This document shows positions 8,689-17,399 of a DNA stretch of 64,000 nt, in pieces. The notes under the pieces were generated by a model. The model saw nothing but the letters and a program-made list of their open reading frames with translations. It was not told the DNA's origin and ran no database searches. Origin of the DNA: Candidatus Aenigmatarchaeota archaeon (GTDB lineage: Archaea > Aenigmatarchaeota > Aenigmatarchaeia > PWEA01 > JACQIF01); the NCBI GenBank assembly GCA_016432325.1, contig CP066684.1, positions 186,001 to 250,000 on the forward strand. Direction: 5' to 3'. Position numbers and translations under genes: made by a program. Position 1 is the first letter of the stretch. The number at the start of each line of letters is the position of its first letter.

Positions 8689-9914
8689 CGGGTAGCCTCC
8701 GGGCGTTTCTTCCCTTTGTCGGACTCTATTTTGAAGATTGCAAGGCTGGCGACAACGTTCGAGATGAATATGACAAGGAACGCCACCTGCAGGAAGACGT
8801 CCTCCCCGCCGAACGTAATTCCAAACGCGGCCGGGTACGCGGCCATCGCGGCCGCGGCAAGACCGTTGGGAAGCATGGCCGTTATGATTTTTCTGTCAGT
8901 GGCGACAGGCGCGAACCTCTCCAGAATCCCGGCAGAGCCATAACGGGCCGCCGCCTTGGAAGCTACTACGAGAAGAGCCATGGCGACGGTGGCGATTGTC
9001 AGCGTGGCTATCTCGAGTATGACGCCCATGAAGACGAAGAAGAAGGTGCGCACGAAGAACGTTATCTCCTCCTGCGCGACCTGCAGCTCCGGTTTTAAGA
9101 TTGCTCGTTCCCCTGTGCCCAACATTCCTTTGAAAAGATAGGAGTTGCCCAGCACGATGCCGAAGACGAGAGCGGCAAACGCGCCGTTGCTGCCCGCGCC
9201 CTCGGTGAAGACGTACAGCAACAGACCCGCGGCGAGAGTCAGGAGATAGTTGTACTTCTCCGTCTTTAGGATGTCCAACGTTTTCAGCCAGAGCGCGCCG
9301 GCGAGCAGCGCGAACAGCGACGATATCGTGAACGCTCCGAAGAAGTCCTGCGCCGCTTCGCTGATTGGCAAGGCGTCGCCTGTGGCTATGAGCTGCAGCA
9401 GAAAGATGGACGATATTATGGTCAGCGAGTCATTGATGGACGATTCAAGGCTCAGTATCGTCCGCGTCTCCTCCCCGATATTTATTCGTCGAACAAGAGA
9501 CATCACTACCGAAGAACTCGTTCCGCCGAGGATTGAACCGAGGAGCAAGCCGTGCAGAAGAGGCCAGCCGAACAGGACGGCCACGCCGGAAACCAGCAGG
9601 ACGCTGCCGACGAACGAGGCGAGCGCGAATAACGTCGCAGGAGCCGCTTCCTGAAGGACCTTCTTGTAGTAGAGGGACATGCCGCCCTCTATCAGCAGTA
9701 TTATCAGGACGAGCGTCCCGAAGAACGGCCCCAAAGCCTTCATGCCGGCCAGCGCGGTCGGACCAAATACGCCGAACACAGGGCCTATCATGAGGCCCAG
9801 CAGCATCAGGATGAGGATGTCCGGTATCTTGTACCGCTCGAAGATTTTAGAGGCGAGGAAACCGACGAATATTATCGCGGCTATGAGGGTAAGAGCCGTG
9901 TTGACGTCGACCAT
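8685..9914 (-). CDS. Cation:proton antiporter, CPA family
   Basis: 409 aa integral membrane protein with about 11-12 hydrophobic segments. GGTSSSVVMSLVRR and SLESSINDSLTIISS resemble the conserved region of KefB/NhaP-type Na+/H+ exchangers, and the protein starts with a short periplasmic leader and IPDILILMLLGLMIGP. No regulatory RCK/TrkA domain follows. Co-oriented and overlapping with nfo. Ion specificity is not determinable. Confidence 0.88.
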   Translation of the reverse strand: MVDVNTALTLIAAIIFVGFLASKIFERYKIPDILILMLLGLMIGPVFGVFGPTALAGMKALGPFFGTLVLIILLIEGGMSLYYKKVLQEAAPATLFALASFVGSVLLVSGVAVLFGWPLLHGLLLGSILGGTSSSVVMSLVRRINIGEETRTILSLESSINDSLTIISSIFLLQLIATGDALPISEAAQDFFGAFTISSLFALLAGALWLKTLDILKTEKYNYLLTLAAGLLLYVFTEGAGSNGAFAALVFGIVLGNSYLFKGMLGTGERAILKPELQVAQEEITFFVRTFFFVFMGVILEIATLTIATVAMALLVVASKAAARYGSAGILERFAPVATDRKIITAMLPNGLAAAAMAAYPAAFGITFGGEDVFLQVAFLVIFISNVVASLAIFKIESDKGKKRPEATR

Positions 9915-9947
9915 GCCTTGTAGAAGGGGCCCATGCTATAAAAACGC

Positions 9948-10580
9948 TCAGTACTGCTCCTGCTTGACGACTTCTTCCTTCTGCTCGAGCCAGCGAGTCC
10001 ATTTATCATAGAATCGCTTTGCTATCTCCCTGCCTTTCTTTGACTTTATCTGCTTGTATTCGGCCTCGACCTTCTCGCGGCTCGTGTCTATCAGCATCTC
10101 CTTGGACTGTCCCATCCACAGGCCGACCTCGAACCATATGGGCAGGGTGTTTTCGAGGAACGCGATGCCGTCGGCTTCTACCAGAATCTGGACTTCCTTG
10201 GTGCCGCCTTTCTCGTGCAACTTGATGAACTTCTTCACCCTGTTTATGACGTCCGGCTTTACCTTCTGTTTCCTGAGGAAGTCGGCTGCGATTTCAGCGC
10301 TTTTGTCCGCGAGCGCGAGCTTGTCGAACTGCGGATAACGGTTGTTCTTTATGTACGCGCGGCCGATGTTGTGCAGGAGCGCCGCGACTTCAAGGGCCTC
10401 AGCGTCCATTCCCTTTTCCACGAGTTCTTTCACATGCTCCCTGCATTGCAGGTTGTGGCGGACCATGCCTTCTCCTATGACACGCGGTATCTTGGAGCGG
10501 AAGTCCGAGAACGAGTCGAGCATGAAGTTCTCTGCCTTCTGGACGAGCGCGCTGGACTTGACTACCGGCTTTGGAGGCAT
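9948..10580 (-). CDS. HD-domain-like protein with HD changed to HN
   Basis: 210 aa. Residues 40-140 follow the HD phosphohydrolase layout (first His in CREHV, then AALLHNIGRAY, later a helical segment with KLHEKGG). The normal His-Asp metal-binding doublet reads His-Asn. Many HD proteins act on nucleotides or phosphates; with the Asp lost it may be inactive or use a different metal arrangement. A Lys/Glu-rich C-terminus follows. Divergent from trmY. Confidence 0.7.
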   Translation of the reverse strand: MPPKPVVKSSALVQKAENFMLDSFSDFRSKIPRVIGEGMVRHNLQCREHVKELVEKGMDAEALEVAALLHNIGRAYIKNNRYPQFDKLALADKSAEIAADFLRKQKVKPDVINRVKKFIKLHEKGGTKEVQILVEADGIAFLENTLPIWFEVGLWMGQSKEMLIDTSREKVEAEYKQIKSKKGREIAKRFYDKWTRWLEQKEEVVKQEQY

Positions 10581-10642
10581 TATAACACCGTTACATTGAA
10601 ATGTGCGGGAGACTATTTAAACCCTACGTCAGTAGACGTACC

Positions 10643-11221
10643 ATGCGAACGTTCGTCCTTTACAGCCAGGGCTCCACAGGGACCTTCAATCTCAACGACC
10701 TGCCTTCGTCTGGGCACAGGATTGACACGGTCGCCCGCTGCGTGAACGCCTCGCTGTGGCTGTCGTATGCGCTGCGCCACGACACGCGTTTTTATGTCGT
10801 GCTCAACGGCCCGCCTGACCCGCCGAAGACGCTGCTCTTCGAAGGAGGCGGCCTTGAAGGAGTGACGCCTGACGAACGCAACATAGGCGCGTGGATACTC
10901 AAGGCCAACGCGGTGCCCGTGCGCGGCAAGGATTGGGCGCGCGCGCAGAAAGGCCTGCATGTCTCGAAGAAGAGCTTCCACGAACTCATGCGGGAATTCA
11001 AAGGGTCGCTCTGCTTGCTGAGCGAGAAAGGCAAGGACATACGCACGGTAGAACTGCCTGCGAACCCGGTTTTTGTCCTCGGCGACAGCCTCGACATTCC
11101 GAAAGGCGAATTGAAACTTCTGGACAAATACAAGCCGCTGCGCGTCTCGCTGGGCAAGCGTTCTTATCTCGCGTCGCACTGCATAACGCTCGTCAACAAC
11201 GAGATGGACAGGCGCGGCTAG
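10643..11221 (+). CDS. trmY: tRNA (pseudouridine-54 N1)-methyltransferase
   Basis: 192 aa SPOUT-class protein with YVVLNGPPDPPKTLLFEGG and the C-terminal VFVLGDSLDIPKGE, both typical of TrmY. It methylates pseudouridine-54 in the tRNA T-loop, the base made by Pus10, encoded about 750 bp downstream. The box ACTATTTAAACC about 25 bp upstream supports ATG 10643. It overlaps the convergent racemase gene by 4 nt. Confidence 0.93.
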   Translation: MRTFVLYSQGSTGTFNLNDLPSSGHRIDTVARCVNASLWLSYALRHDTRFYVVLNGPPDPPKTLLFEGGGLEGVTPDERNIGAWILKANAVPVRGKDWARAQKGLHVSKKSFHELMREFKGSLCLLSEKGKDIRTVELPANPVFVLGDSLDIPKGELKLLDKYKPLRVSLGKRSYLASHCITLVNNEMDRRG

Positions 11222-11916
11222 GCGTATCGTTTGGATTCGGTTACCGCGTCCTCGGCGATTATCTGTAATGCATCGAAAAGTTTTGTTTCCGTGTCGTCCT
11301 GTCTCAAGATAACAGACAGCTCGGTGCAGCCAACTATGACGGCTTCGGCACCCTTTTCTACCATGCTGCCAACGATCTTAAGAAGCGTCTTCTTGTCCTT
11401 TGCCGATTCGTTGCCTCCCATTACGTTGAGTATGACCGCGGTCAGAGCCTTGATATCTTCTTTCGTCGGTGTCATGCAAAAAACCCCTTGTTCCTTCAAA
11501 GCGCTGTCGTACATCTTTGATGCGTAGGCGCTCTCAGACGCGAGGAGGCCTACCTTCTTCAATCCTGCGCGCGATACCCTCTTCGCAGTCTCTTCTGTCA
11601 TATCCAGCACAGGAATGGCTAGATGTTGGCGCAGTTTCATGATAAACGTATGAAGCGTATTGCAGGGGATTATAATGAAGTCTGCGCCCCCTCTCTGCAG
11701 TTTTGTGATGCCCTCGATAAACTCTTTGTAGGCGAGGTCTGCGTCTGTTATTCCTGTCTCGTCTGTTCCTTCGAGGGCCTTAGAGTACAAGACTATATCC
11801 GGGTAGTCGGCGTCTTGGATCGCGTTGTATTCGCGCTGGCATCGTTGTATTATGCGCCTGTAAAGTTCTTCGGTGGCTACGGGTCCCATTCCACCCATTA
11901 TGCCTATGACCTTCAT
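11218..11916 (-). CDS. Aspartate/glutamate racemase family protein
   Basis: 232 aa. The N-terminal GIMGGMGPVAT and the two catalytic-Cys motifs IIPCNTLH and VGCTELSVI define the Asp/Glu/hydantoin racemase superfamily. Likely a cofactor-independent amino acid racemase. Start chosen at MKVIGI, about 26 bp after a CTTAAATAAG box; an upstream ATG (11934) would precede the predicted transcription start. Confidence 0.88.
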   Translation of the reverse strand: MKVIGIMGGMGPVATEELYRRIIQRCQREYNAIQDADYPDIVLYSKALEGTDETGITDADLAYKEFIEGITKLQRGGADFIIIPCNTLHTFIMKLRQHLAIPVLDMTEETAKRVSRAGLKKVGLLASESAYASKMYDSALKEQGVFCMTPTKEDIKALTAVILNVMGGNESAKDKKTLLKIVGSMVEKGAEAVIVGCTELSVILRQDDTETKLFDALQIIAEDAVTESKRYA

Positions 11917-11977
11917 GGAGTGAATTGGGAACATTCCTTATTTAAGTCCTGCGCTTCGCATTACAGGCAGTGATTAA

Positions 11978-13213
11978 ATGCAAGATCGTGTCTTACAAAA
12001 GGCAGTTCGCATTCTCGAGCGTCCGGTCTGCGACCACTGTTTGGGACGCCAGTTCGCCCAGCTGCTGAGCGGGCGCACGAACGTCGAGCGCGGCCGCGCG
12101 ATCCGCGACGCCGTGGCGATGGCTCTGGATTCGGAAGAGAACCTGAAGGTCGACATGAGCAACTTCGCCGGATACAGGTTCCACCACAGCGAGCTGAAGA
12201 CTCCCGAAGCGCGCGTCGCGTGCTCTGCCTGCGCGGACGTTTTTGAAGACGTGGAGACGTATGTCAAAAAGGTCGCGCGCGTCCTGACGAAGCTGGATTT
12301 CAACACCTTTTTGGTTGGCACGCAGGTCAGCGAAGAGCTTATAGGCGCCGAGGAAGAGCTCTGGGAGCGCTCTGGAATAGAGTGGTGCGAACCCATCAAG
12401 GGCGAGCTCAACAGAGAAGTGGGTTCGCGCGTCGAGAAGGTCGTCAAAAAGAAGGTGGACTTCAAGAAACCCGACGTGCTCGTGCTCCTGAATCTCGCCA
12501 AGCGGCGCGTCAGCGTCGAGATAAACCCGCTGTGCATCTACGGCGAGTACAACAAACTGAAGCGCGGCATTCCGCAAACAAAATGGCCGTCGGGAAAATA
12601 CAAGATTTCAGTCGAACAGATTATCGCAAAGCCTTTCATGCGCGCTACAGGAGGGACTAACCACAAACTCCACGGCATGGGCCGCGAGGATATCGACGCG
12701 CGATGCCTCGGCTGGAGGCCGTTCATCCTGGAGATTCTAGAACCGAACAAGCGCAACGTGCGCGTCGCGCAGCTCCAGAAAGCCGCCAACAAGGACAAGC
12801 GCATTCGCGTCAGAAACATGGCTTTCATCGATTCGTCGGCGATAGAGCGCCTGAAGCGCGCGCAGCCCGACAAGAGCTATCGCGCGCTGGTCATACTGAA
12901 CAAAACAGTAGCGCCGGCCCGGCTGAAGAAGCTCGCCGTTCTGAACAACAAGGAAATCTACCAGGAGACGCCCACGCGCGTGATGCACAGGCGCGCAGAC
13001 AAGGTCCGCCGACGCGTGGTCAAGGAAGTCAAGTGGCGCCGTCTCGGCCCCAGAAAAATAGAGATACGTGTCCGCGCGCAGGCCGGCACGTACATCAAGG
13101 AACTGATTTCAGGGGACGGCGGGCGCACGTATCCGTCCGTTTCGGAGCTGCTCGGAGTGAAGGCGCGCGTCAAGGAGCTGGACGTTATAGAGATCCACGG
13201 GAAGAAGTTCTAG
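11978..13213 (+). CDS. pus10: tRNA pseudouridine(54/55) synthase Pus10
   Basis: 411 aa. It has an N-terminal THUMP-like domain with zinc-binding Cys pairs (CDHCLGRQF and CSACADVF), and a catalytic domain with CIYGEYNKLKRGIPQTKWP, RATGGTNHKLHGMGREDIDARCLGWRPF (catalytic Asp) and AGTYIKELISGDGGRTYPS. It makes pseudouridines 54 and 55 in tRNA. With TrmY nearby this window encodes the route to m1-pseudouridine-54. Confidence 0.97.
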   Translation: MQDRVLQKAVRILERPVCDHCLGRQFAQLLSGRTNVERGRAIRDAVAMALDSEENLKVDMSNFAGYRFHHSELKTPEARVACSACADVFEDVETYVKKVARVLTKLDFNTFLVGTQVSEELIGAEEELWERSGIEWCEPIKGELNREVGSRVEKVVKKKVDFKKPDVLVLLNLAKRRVSVEINPLCIYGEYNKLKRGIPQTKWPSGKYKISVEQIIAKPFMRATGGTNHKLHGMGREDIDARCLGWRPFILEILEPNKRNVRVAQLQKAANKDKRIRVRNMAFIDSSAIERLKRAQPDKSYRALVILNKTVAPARLKKLAVLNNKEIYQETPTRVMHRRADKVRRRVVKEVKWRRLGPRKIEIRVRAQAGTYIKELISGDGGRTYPSVSELLGVKARVKELDVIEIHGKKF

Positions 13214-13246
13214 GCATCTAGCTTCCGCTATTCGTGGTTAACGTGC

Positions 13247-13387
13247 CTAGCCGCCTATCCTGTACATTCCTGTGCCGCAGACGGGGCAGACGCCCTTCGT
13301 GGCCTTCTTGCCGTTCTTCATCGTCACGGCCTTGGCGTCCTTCATTTCGCGCTTCTGCTTGCACTTTACGCAATACGCTTCTGTCAT
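13247..13387 (-). CDS. Small zinc-ribbon protein, DUF5679 type
   Basis: 46 aa beginning MTEAYCVKCKQKREM and ending VCPVCGTGMYRIGG. Two Cys-x2-Cys pairs form one zinc ribbon with a Lys-rich hairpin between them (AVTMKNGKKATKG), matching the DUF5679 pattern. Function unknown; nucleic acid or ribosome binding is a guess. It converges on pus10, and 7-bp arms CTAGGCA/TGCCTAG (13211-13250) embrace both stop codons, possibly acting as a two-way terminator. Confidence 0.85.
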   Translation of the reverse strand: MTEAYCVKCKQKREMKDAKAVTMKNGKKATKGVCPVCGTGMYRIGG

Positions 13388-13496
13388 GGGAAGGGCTTCG
13401 CCGTGGCGGATATAAAGGCGTGAAAAACGACGCTTTTAAATACCTTTTAAATAGGCGACTGTCCATTAGCAAGGCCGTAGTAGGAGTGCTGACGTT

Positions 13497-13778
13497 ATGT
13501 TGAAGACAAAAGGACCGAGACAGGGCACGCGCAACGCTTTCAGGAAGAACATACGGGAGAAAACAACGGTGAACCAGTTCCTGCGCGCGTTCGCGATAGG
13601 CGACCGCGTGGCCATCGGCGTCGAGCCTGCTTCGCACAGGGCCCTGCCGCACAGGCGCTTCTTGGGCAAGGTCGGCATAGTGATAGGCAAGCGCGGAGAC
13701 GCGTATCTTGTTGAAACGAAGACAGGGGACAAGACGAAGAGAATATTCATAACTCCCGAGCACATCAAGAAATGTTAG
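13497..13778 (+). CDS. rpl21e: Ribosomal protein eL21 (L21e)
   Basis: 93 aa with GPRQGTRNAF, FAIGDRVAIGVEPASHRALPHRRF and GKRGDAYLVE, the KOW-like fold of eL21. It is first in the conserved archaeal trio eL21-RpoF-DUF655, with 13 nt to rpoF. Two TTTTAAATA boxes lie upstream near 13432-13452. Confidence 0.95.
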   Translation: MLKTKGPRQGTRNAFRKNIREKTTVNQFLRAFAIGDRVAIGVEPASHRALPHRRFLGKVGIVIGKRGDAYLVETKTGDKTKRIFITPEHIKKC

Positions 13779-13791
13779 GCGGTGCATTCTA

Positions 13792-14115
13792 ATGGCAGTC
13801 CTATCTGAGCGAGCAGTTTCCGCGCCTGAAGCGCGCGCAGTTCTCGAGAAGAAAGCGTCTTCCGAAGGCGCCACGTACGAGCAGAAGATAGCGCTCGAAC
13901 ACCTGAAGAAGCACGTCAAGTTGTCAGCAGAAGACGCGAAAAAGATGTGGGTAGAGCTTGAAAGTGCCGGACGGCTGACGCCCGAACAGATAGCACAGGT
14001 CATAAACGTCCTTCCCCAGAAACCCGAGGAGGTCAAAGCGTTGTTCTCCAAGGACCGCAGCCTCACAGACGAAGAGATTGCCAGGATAATCGAGGCCGTC
14101 AAGAAGTTTGTTTAG
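13792..14115 (+). CDS. rpoF: DNA-directed RNA polymerase subunit F (Rpo4/Rpb4)
   Basis: 107 aa. The second half (KIALEHLKKHVKLSAEDAKKMWVEL, LTPEQIAQVINVLPQKPEEVKALF) is the HRDC-like Rpb4 domain that binds Rpo7 in the polymerase stalk. The eL21-rpoF-DUF655 order is an archaeal hallmark and supports the call. Confidence 0.92.
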   Translation: MAVLSERAVSAPEARAVLEKKASSEGATYEQKIALEHLKKHVKLSAEDAKKMWVELESAGRLTPEQIAQVINVLPQKPEEVKALFSKDRSLTDEEIARIIEAVKKFV

Positions 14116-14124
14116 GGGTTGTGT

Positions 14125-14688
14125 ATGATGAACGAAAAAGACGAGTGGGCCATAGTTCTTGACTTTCTGCCGCACGGGCACTCGGGGTACGGCAGGCCAG
14201 AGCCTGTTGCAGAGGTTGTGGGAGAGAGGTTCTTCTCGCTCCTCGAAATCGTGCCCAGAGAAGGCGTCGTTCTTACTCTCGGCGACCGCGTGTACATAGG
14301 AGACGGTCCCAGGGACAAGGTGAAGTACGTCAAGCGCGCCCTCAAGCACAGCGACCTGTCGACATCCGCGTCTTCAGAGCTGGAAGAGGTCATCAAGGAC
14401 ATTGTGCGCGAGGCCGAGGAGCGCTTCATTGAATTCTTCAACAACGCGGGCCCTCTCTCCATACGTATGCACTCCCTTGAACTGCTCCCGGGAATGGGCA
14501 AGAAGCACACGTGGGAAGTTCTCGAGGCGCGCAAGGAGAAGCCCTTCGCGTCTTACGAGGACATGAAAGCGCGATGCCCGGCGCTGCCGGAACCGAAGAA
14601 GATGCTGGAAAAAAGGATAATAAAAGAGGTGCGCGGAGAAGACCCTCACCACGCCCTGTTCGTGCGCGCACACGAGATGGAACGATAG
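14125..14688 (+). CDS. DUF655 family RNA/DNA-binding protein
   Basis: 187 aa. The N-terminal half, DEWAIVLDFLPHGHSGYG through LTLGDRVYIGDGPRDKVKYVKRAL, is an S1-like barrel of DUF655. The C-terminal half (LELLPGMGKKHTWEVLEARKEKPFASYEDM) holds a helix-hairpin-helix motif. It sits 9 nt after rpoF, as in many archaea, and is thought to bind nucleic acid. Adjacent ATGs at 14125/14128 are alternative starts. Confidence 0.9.
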   Translation: MMNEKDEWAIVLDFLPHGHSGYGRPEPVAEVVGERFFSLLEIVPREGVVLTLGDRVYIGDGPRDKVKYVKRALKHSDLSTSASSELEEVIKDIVREAEERFIEFFNNAGPLSIRMHSLELLPGMGKKHTWEVLEARKEKPFASYEDMKARCPALPEPKKMLEKRIIKEVRGEDPHHALFVRAHEMER

Positions 14689-14689
14689 T

Positions 14690-14788
14690 TCAGCAGCATC
14701 CGCCTGAGCCGCAATTACAGCTCCCGCCGCATCCCTTGGCTTCGTTCGATTCTTCGGCCTGCTTCTTCTTCTGTTTTTGCGTAGCCAT
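14690..14788 (-). CDS. 32-aa Lys/Cys-rich peptide
   Basis: Reads MATQKQKKKQAEESNEAKG, then CGGSCNCGSGGCC at the C-terminus, with five Cys in 13 residues. A GAGGAG Shine-Dalgarno stretch precedes the ATG, and a TTATTTAAG box lies about 25 bp upstream. Its stop is 1 nt past the convergent DUF655 stop. The Cys cluster suggests a metal-binding peptide; no family was recognised. The complete set of signals makes a chance ORF less likely. Confidence 0.6.
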   Translation of the reverse strand: MATQKQKKKQAEESNEAKGCGGSCNCGSGGCC

Positions 14789-14822
14789 ACGTCTCCTCCC
14801 CATCCGCTTCCTTAAATAACCA

Positions 14823-15443
14823 TTAGCGCACGACGCGCGCTTTCTTCAGGCTTTTTTCTATCAGCGCATCAACGCCGATCTTTTCCTCCTCTTCCAGCAC
14901 GTCGTCCAGCTCGGCCTTGGTGTTCGGATGCTCAGGCCCCAGCGCGTCGCAGTGCTCCGGTCCTGCGGAGATTTCGAACGTCCCTATCTCGCGCGCGACG
15001 CGCACGATGTCGTTCTTCTCGTTCGTCAGCAACGGACGCAGAACCGGCATCGAGACGGCCTGCTCTATGACGCTGAGATTGTATAGCGTCTGGGAAGAGA
15101 CCTGTCCGAGGTTTTCGCCCGTAACAAGAAACGTGCACTTCTCCTTCGCGGCCAAACGCTCGGCCACGCGCAGCATGAGTCTCTTCTGCAATACGAAATA
15201 CAGGCTGTGTTGCGCTTCAGACGCGAGCTTGGCGAAGGCGTCGTTGACGTCTACGACGTACAGGCGGACGCCGAGTTTCTTTGCAAGGCGTTTCGTCTTG
15301 TCCGTGGGCTCTTTGGACGTGAACGCTTCGTGAGCGAAATGAACGGCCGTGAGCGCGTAGCCCTTTCTCAGCATCGCGTGCGCGGCCACAGGAGAGTCTA
15401 TTCCGCCGCTCAGGAGGACGAGTCCGCGGTCTTTCTTTTGCAT
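14823..15443 (-). CDS. thiI: ThiI-type tRNA sulfurtransferase without THUMP domain
   Basis: 206 aa PP-loop ATP pyrophosphatase: GLVLLSGGIDSPVAAHAML at the N-terminus, FLVTGENLGQVSSQTLYNL and RPLLTNEKNDIVRVAREIGTFE. This is the AANH part of ThiI, which adenylates U8 for 4-thiouridine formation. The usual N-terminal ferredoxin-like and THUMP domains (about 170 aa) are missing, so tRNA recognition must come from elsewhere or the substrate may differ. Confidence 0.85.
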   Translation of the reverse strand: MQKKDRGLVLLSGGIDSPVAAHAMLRKGYALTAVHFAHEAFTSKEPTDKTKRLAKKLGVRLYVVDVNDAFAKLASEAQHSLYFVLQKRLMLRVAERLAAKEKCTFLVTGENLGQVSSQTLYNLSVIEQAVSMPVLRPLLTNEKNDIVRVAREIGTFEISAGPEHCDALGPEHPNTKAELDDVLEEEEKIGVDALIEKSLKKARVVR

Positions 15444-15467
15444 AGGAAGAACTGTCAGGAGGCCTTC

Positions 15468-16328
15468 TTAAACCTGCGCTAGCTGAGGGTCTATCTCTGC
15501 CCTGTACGTGACAGCCCTGCCTGCCTCGAGGAGTATGTAACCCGGTCTTTCCGACAGTTCGCCGTCGTGTTCAGAACTCGACAGAGCAGTGACAGGCTCA
15601 ATGCATACCTGCTTCTGCCCTTCGGGGGCCCATACCATCGTGTTGCCGAAGTCCGAGGATATCTCGACTGTTCTATCGACTCCCTTGTACAAGGCGCTAT
15701 TACTTCCCGGGAACTTGATGCATCCATTGGCTGCAGTCTTGCGCCTCGTATTGAGAAGAGTCCAAGGACCCGTTCCTGCGTCTATGGTCTCTTGCAAGTC
15801 GCGTCCTGACGTTCGGAACGCAGGATGCCAGCCCGCGGCGTAGGGCATCGGTTCTCTCGATGTGTTCGTTATCTGCAATTTCATCGAGAGCTCTCCACTA
15901 CGCAGGGCGTACTTCTTAGTCGCCGCGAAGCTGAAAGGGAAGATCGAGTGCACGTTAGGATTCTTCCTGCTCGGTACAGGCGTGCCGGCATCGTAGTGCG
16001 CCGCGAATATTGCATAATCGTCTCCTGTGTCGTCCGTGTCAGGTATCCAGTCCAAATCCCTCAAAAGGCCGTGCTGCTGCATCGGGTAGCGCGTGCCGCC
16101 TATCGTTATTGCGTCGTCGCGGCTCGGCCCGACTGTCGGACCCATGAGAACCTCGCTGTTTTGCCATCCCGTGCGCTCTTCGGCGGTCGGGTCCGGAGAG
16201 CCTCCGCCCCACATGAACTCGACGGGTTTGCCGTCTGCGTTCCTGCGCGCAAGGCTGTACAACTGCGCGTTCAGCTCGTTAATCTCCGCCGCCAGGTCGC
16301 CCTTTTCCAATCTAATCGCACTTAGCAT
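15468..16328 (-). CDS. Aldose 1-epimerase (mutarotase) family protein
   Basis: About 286 aa. It contains GTRYPMQQHGLLRDLDW, KLQITNTSREPMPYAAGWHPAF (catalytic His region) and VWAPEGQKQVCIEPVTAL, the beta-sandwich mutarotase/LacX pattern. It interconverts sugar anomers or a related hexose-6-phosphate. Start taken at MLSAIRLEKGD (16328), downstream of a TTTATATAG box. The in-frame extension to 16436 precedes that promoter and looks non-coding. Confidence 0.85.
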   Translation of the reverse strand: MLSAIRLEKGDLAAEINELNAQLYSLARRNADGKPVEFMWGGGSPDPTAEERTGWQNSEVLMGPTVGPSRDDAITIGGTRYPMQQHGLLRDLDWIPDTDDTGDDYAIFAAHYDAGTPVPSRKNPNVHSIFPFSFAATKKYALRSGELSMKLQITNTSREPMPYAAGWHPAFRTSGRDLQETIDAGTGPWTLLNTRRKTAANGCIKFPGSNSALYKGVDRTVEISSDFGNTMVWAPEGQKQVCIEPVTALSSSEHDGELSERPGYILLEAGRAVTYRAEIDPQLAQV

Positions 16329-16444
16329 ACCCGCACCCGTTACTGTTACATGGTGACTAATAACTATATAAACCCCTGCCGGGTCCAGGCGGCCTCGTCG
16401 CGGGCTTTTGCAACCTTTATAAAACCCTTCCTGCATGAGACTGC

Positions 16445-16912
16445 ATGGGACGCGTAAAGGACAACAAATACGTCGAGATGATGATGCGGGACATCACGAC
16501 GTTCGGCGGCGGCTTCTTCACGTTCTTCCTCGCTGTTCTGCTGTTCATAGTGGGCAAGGGCACGGTGGCAGAGCGGCTCGTGCTTGGATTCCCCTTAATC
16601 TATCCTATTACGGCGCTGATACGGCTCGTCTACTACAAGAAGAGGCCCAAGCCGGAAACGCACACGAACTTTATAGAATGGATAGATTCGTCGTCCTTCC
16701 CGAGCATCCACGCGGCCAACTCGTTCTACATGGCTTTCGTGCTGCACAGCGCGTTCGCCTCGAACCCAGCCTCGCTGTTCCTGTTCTTTTTGGCCGCGTT
16801 TGTGGGATACACGCGCATCTACTTCAAAAAGCACTATCCCGTCGACGTCGCGGGCGGAGCCGTTCTCGGCTTGGCGCTGTCGTATTTAACCGTCAACTAC
16901 GTAGTCCTCTAG
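16445..16912 (+). CDS. PAP2-family membrane phosphatase
   Basis: 155 aa with four to five hydrophobic segments and the three PAP2 motifs: YYKKRPKP, SSFPSIHAAN and RIYFKKHYPVDVAGG, supplying the catalytic His and phosphate-binding Arg/Lys residues. Probably a lipid-phosphate or isoprenyl-pyrophosphate phosphatase in the membrane. The box CTTTATAAAA is about 25 bp before the ATG. Followed after 9 nt by a regulator gene. Confidence 0.88.
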   Translation: MGRVKDNKYVEMMMRDITTFGGGFFTFFLAVLLFIVGKGTVAERLVLGFPLIYPITALIRLVYYKKRPKPETHTNFIEWIDSSSFPSIHAANSFYMAFVLHSAFASNPASLFLFFLAAFVGYTRIYFKKHYPVDVAGGAVLGLALSYLTVNYVVL

Positions 16913-16921
16913 GGTGTGGCC

Positions 16922-17395
16922 ATGGAGATAGAACTCAGGAGAAGAATCTATGCTACGTTTGCCAATACGGCCGCCGGGCTGGGCTACTCTGAAGTCCACG
17001 GCAAGATAATCGGATGCTTGCTGATAACCCCGAATCCCGTTTCGCTGGCCACGCTCGCGAAGGAAACGGGCTACTCGGCCTCGATGATATCTCTGAGCCT
17101 TGATTTTCTGGAAAATCTCGGCATGATAGAACGCGTAAAGCACCACGGAGACCGTCGTTTGTTCGTCCGCACGAAGGGCGACCTCATGCAGGCCGTGAAG
17201 CGGGCCGTACAGGTCAAGCTCGAACGTTCTATAACAGACAGCCGGAAGGAGTTTGAAGCCTACAGGCGCGAGATAAAGGGACTGCCGGATTCTGAACAGA
17301 AAGGCCTGATGCTCGAGCGCGTGAGCGTTCTGGAAAAAGAAATGAAAAGGTTCGAGAGGTATGTCCGCCTCGTGGGCAAGATACGCCCTCCGTGA
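16922..17395 (+). CDS. GbsR/MarR-like winged-helix transcriptional regulator
   Basis: About 157 aa. Residues 20-85 (IGCLLITPNPVSLATLAKETGYSASMISLSLDFLENLGMIERVKHHGDRRLF) form a winged helix-turn-helix, followed by a coiled-coil dimerisation region. It resembles GbsR/MarR-type archaeal regulators. Start at ATG 16922, after GGGTG; a GTG at 16916 is possible. Probably co-transcribed with the PAP2 gene. Confidence 0.82.
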   Translation: MEIELRRRIYATFANTAAGLGYSEVHGKIIGCLLITPNPVSLATLAKETGYSASMISLSLDFLENLGMIERVKHHGDRRLFVRTKGDLMQAVKRAVQVKLERSITDSRKEFEAYRREIKGLPDSEQKGLMLERVSVLEKEMKRFERYVRLVGKIRPP

Positions 17396-17399
17396 CGTA

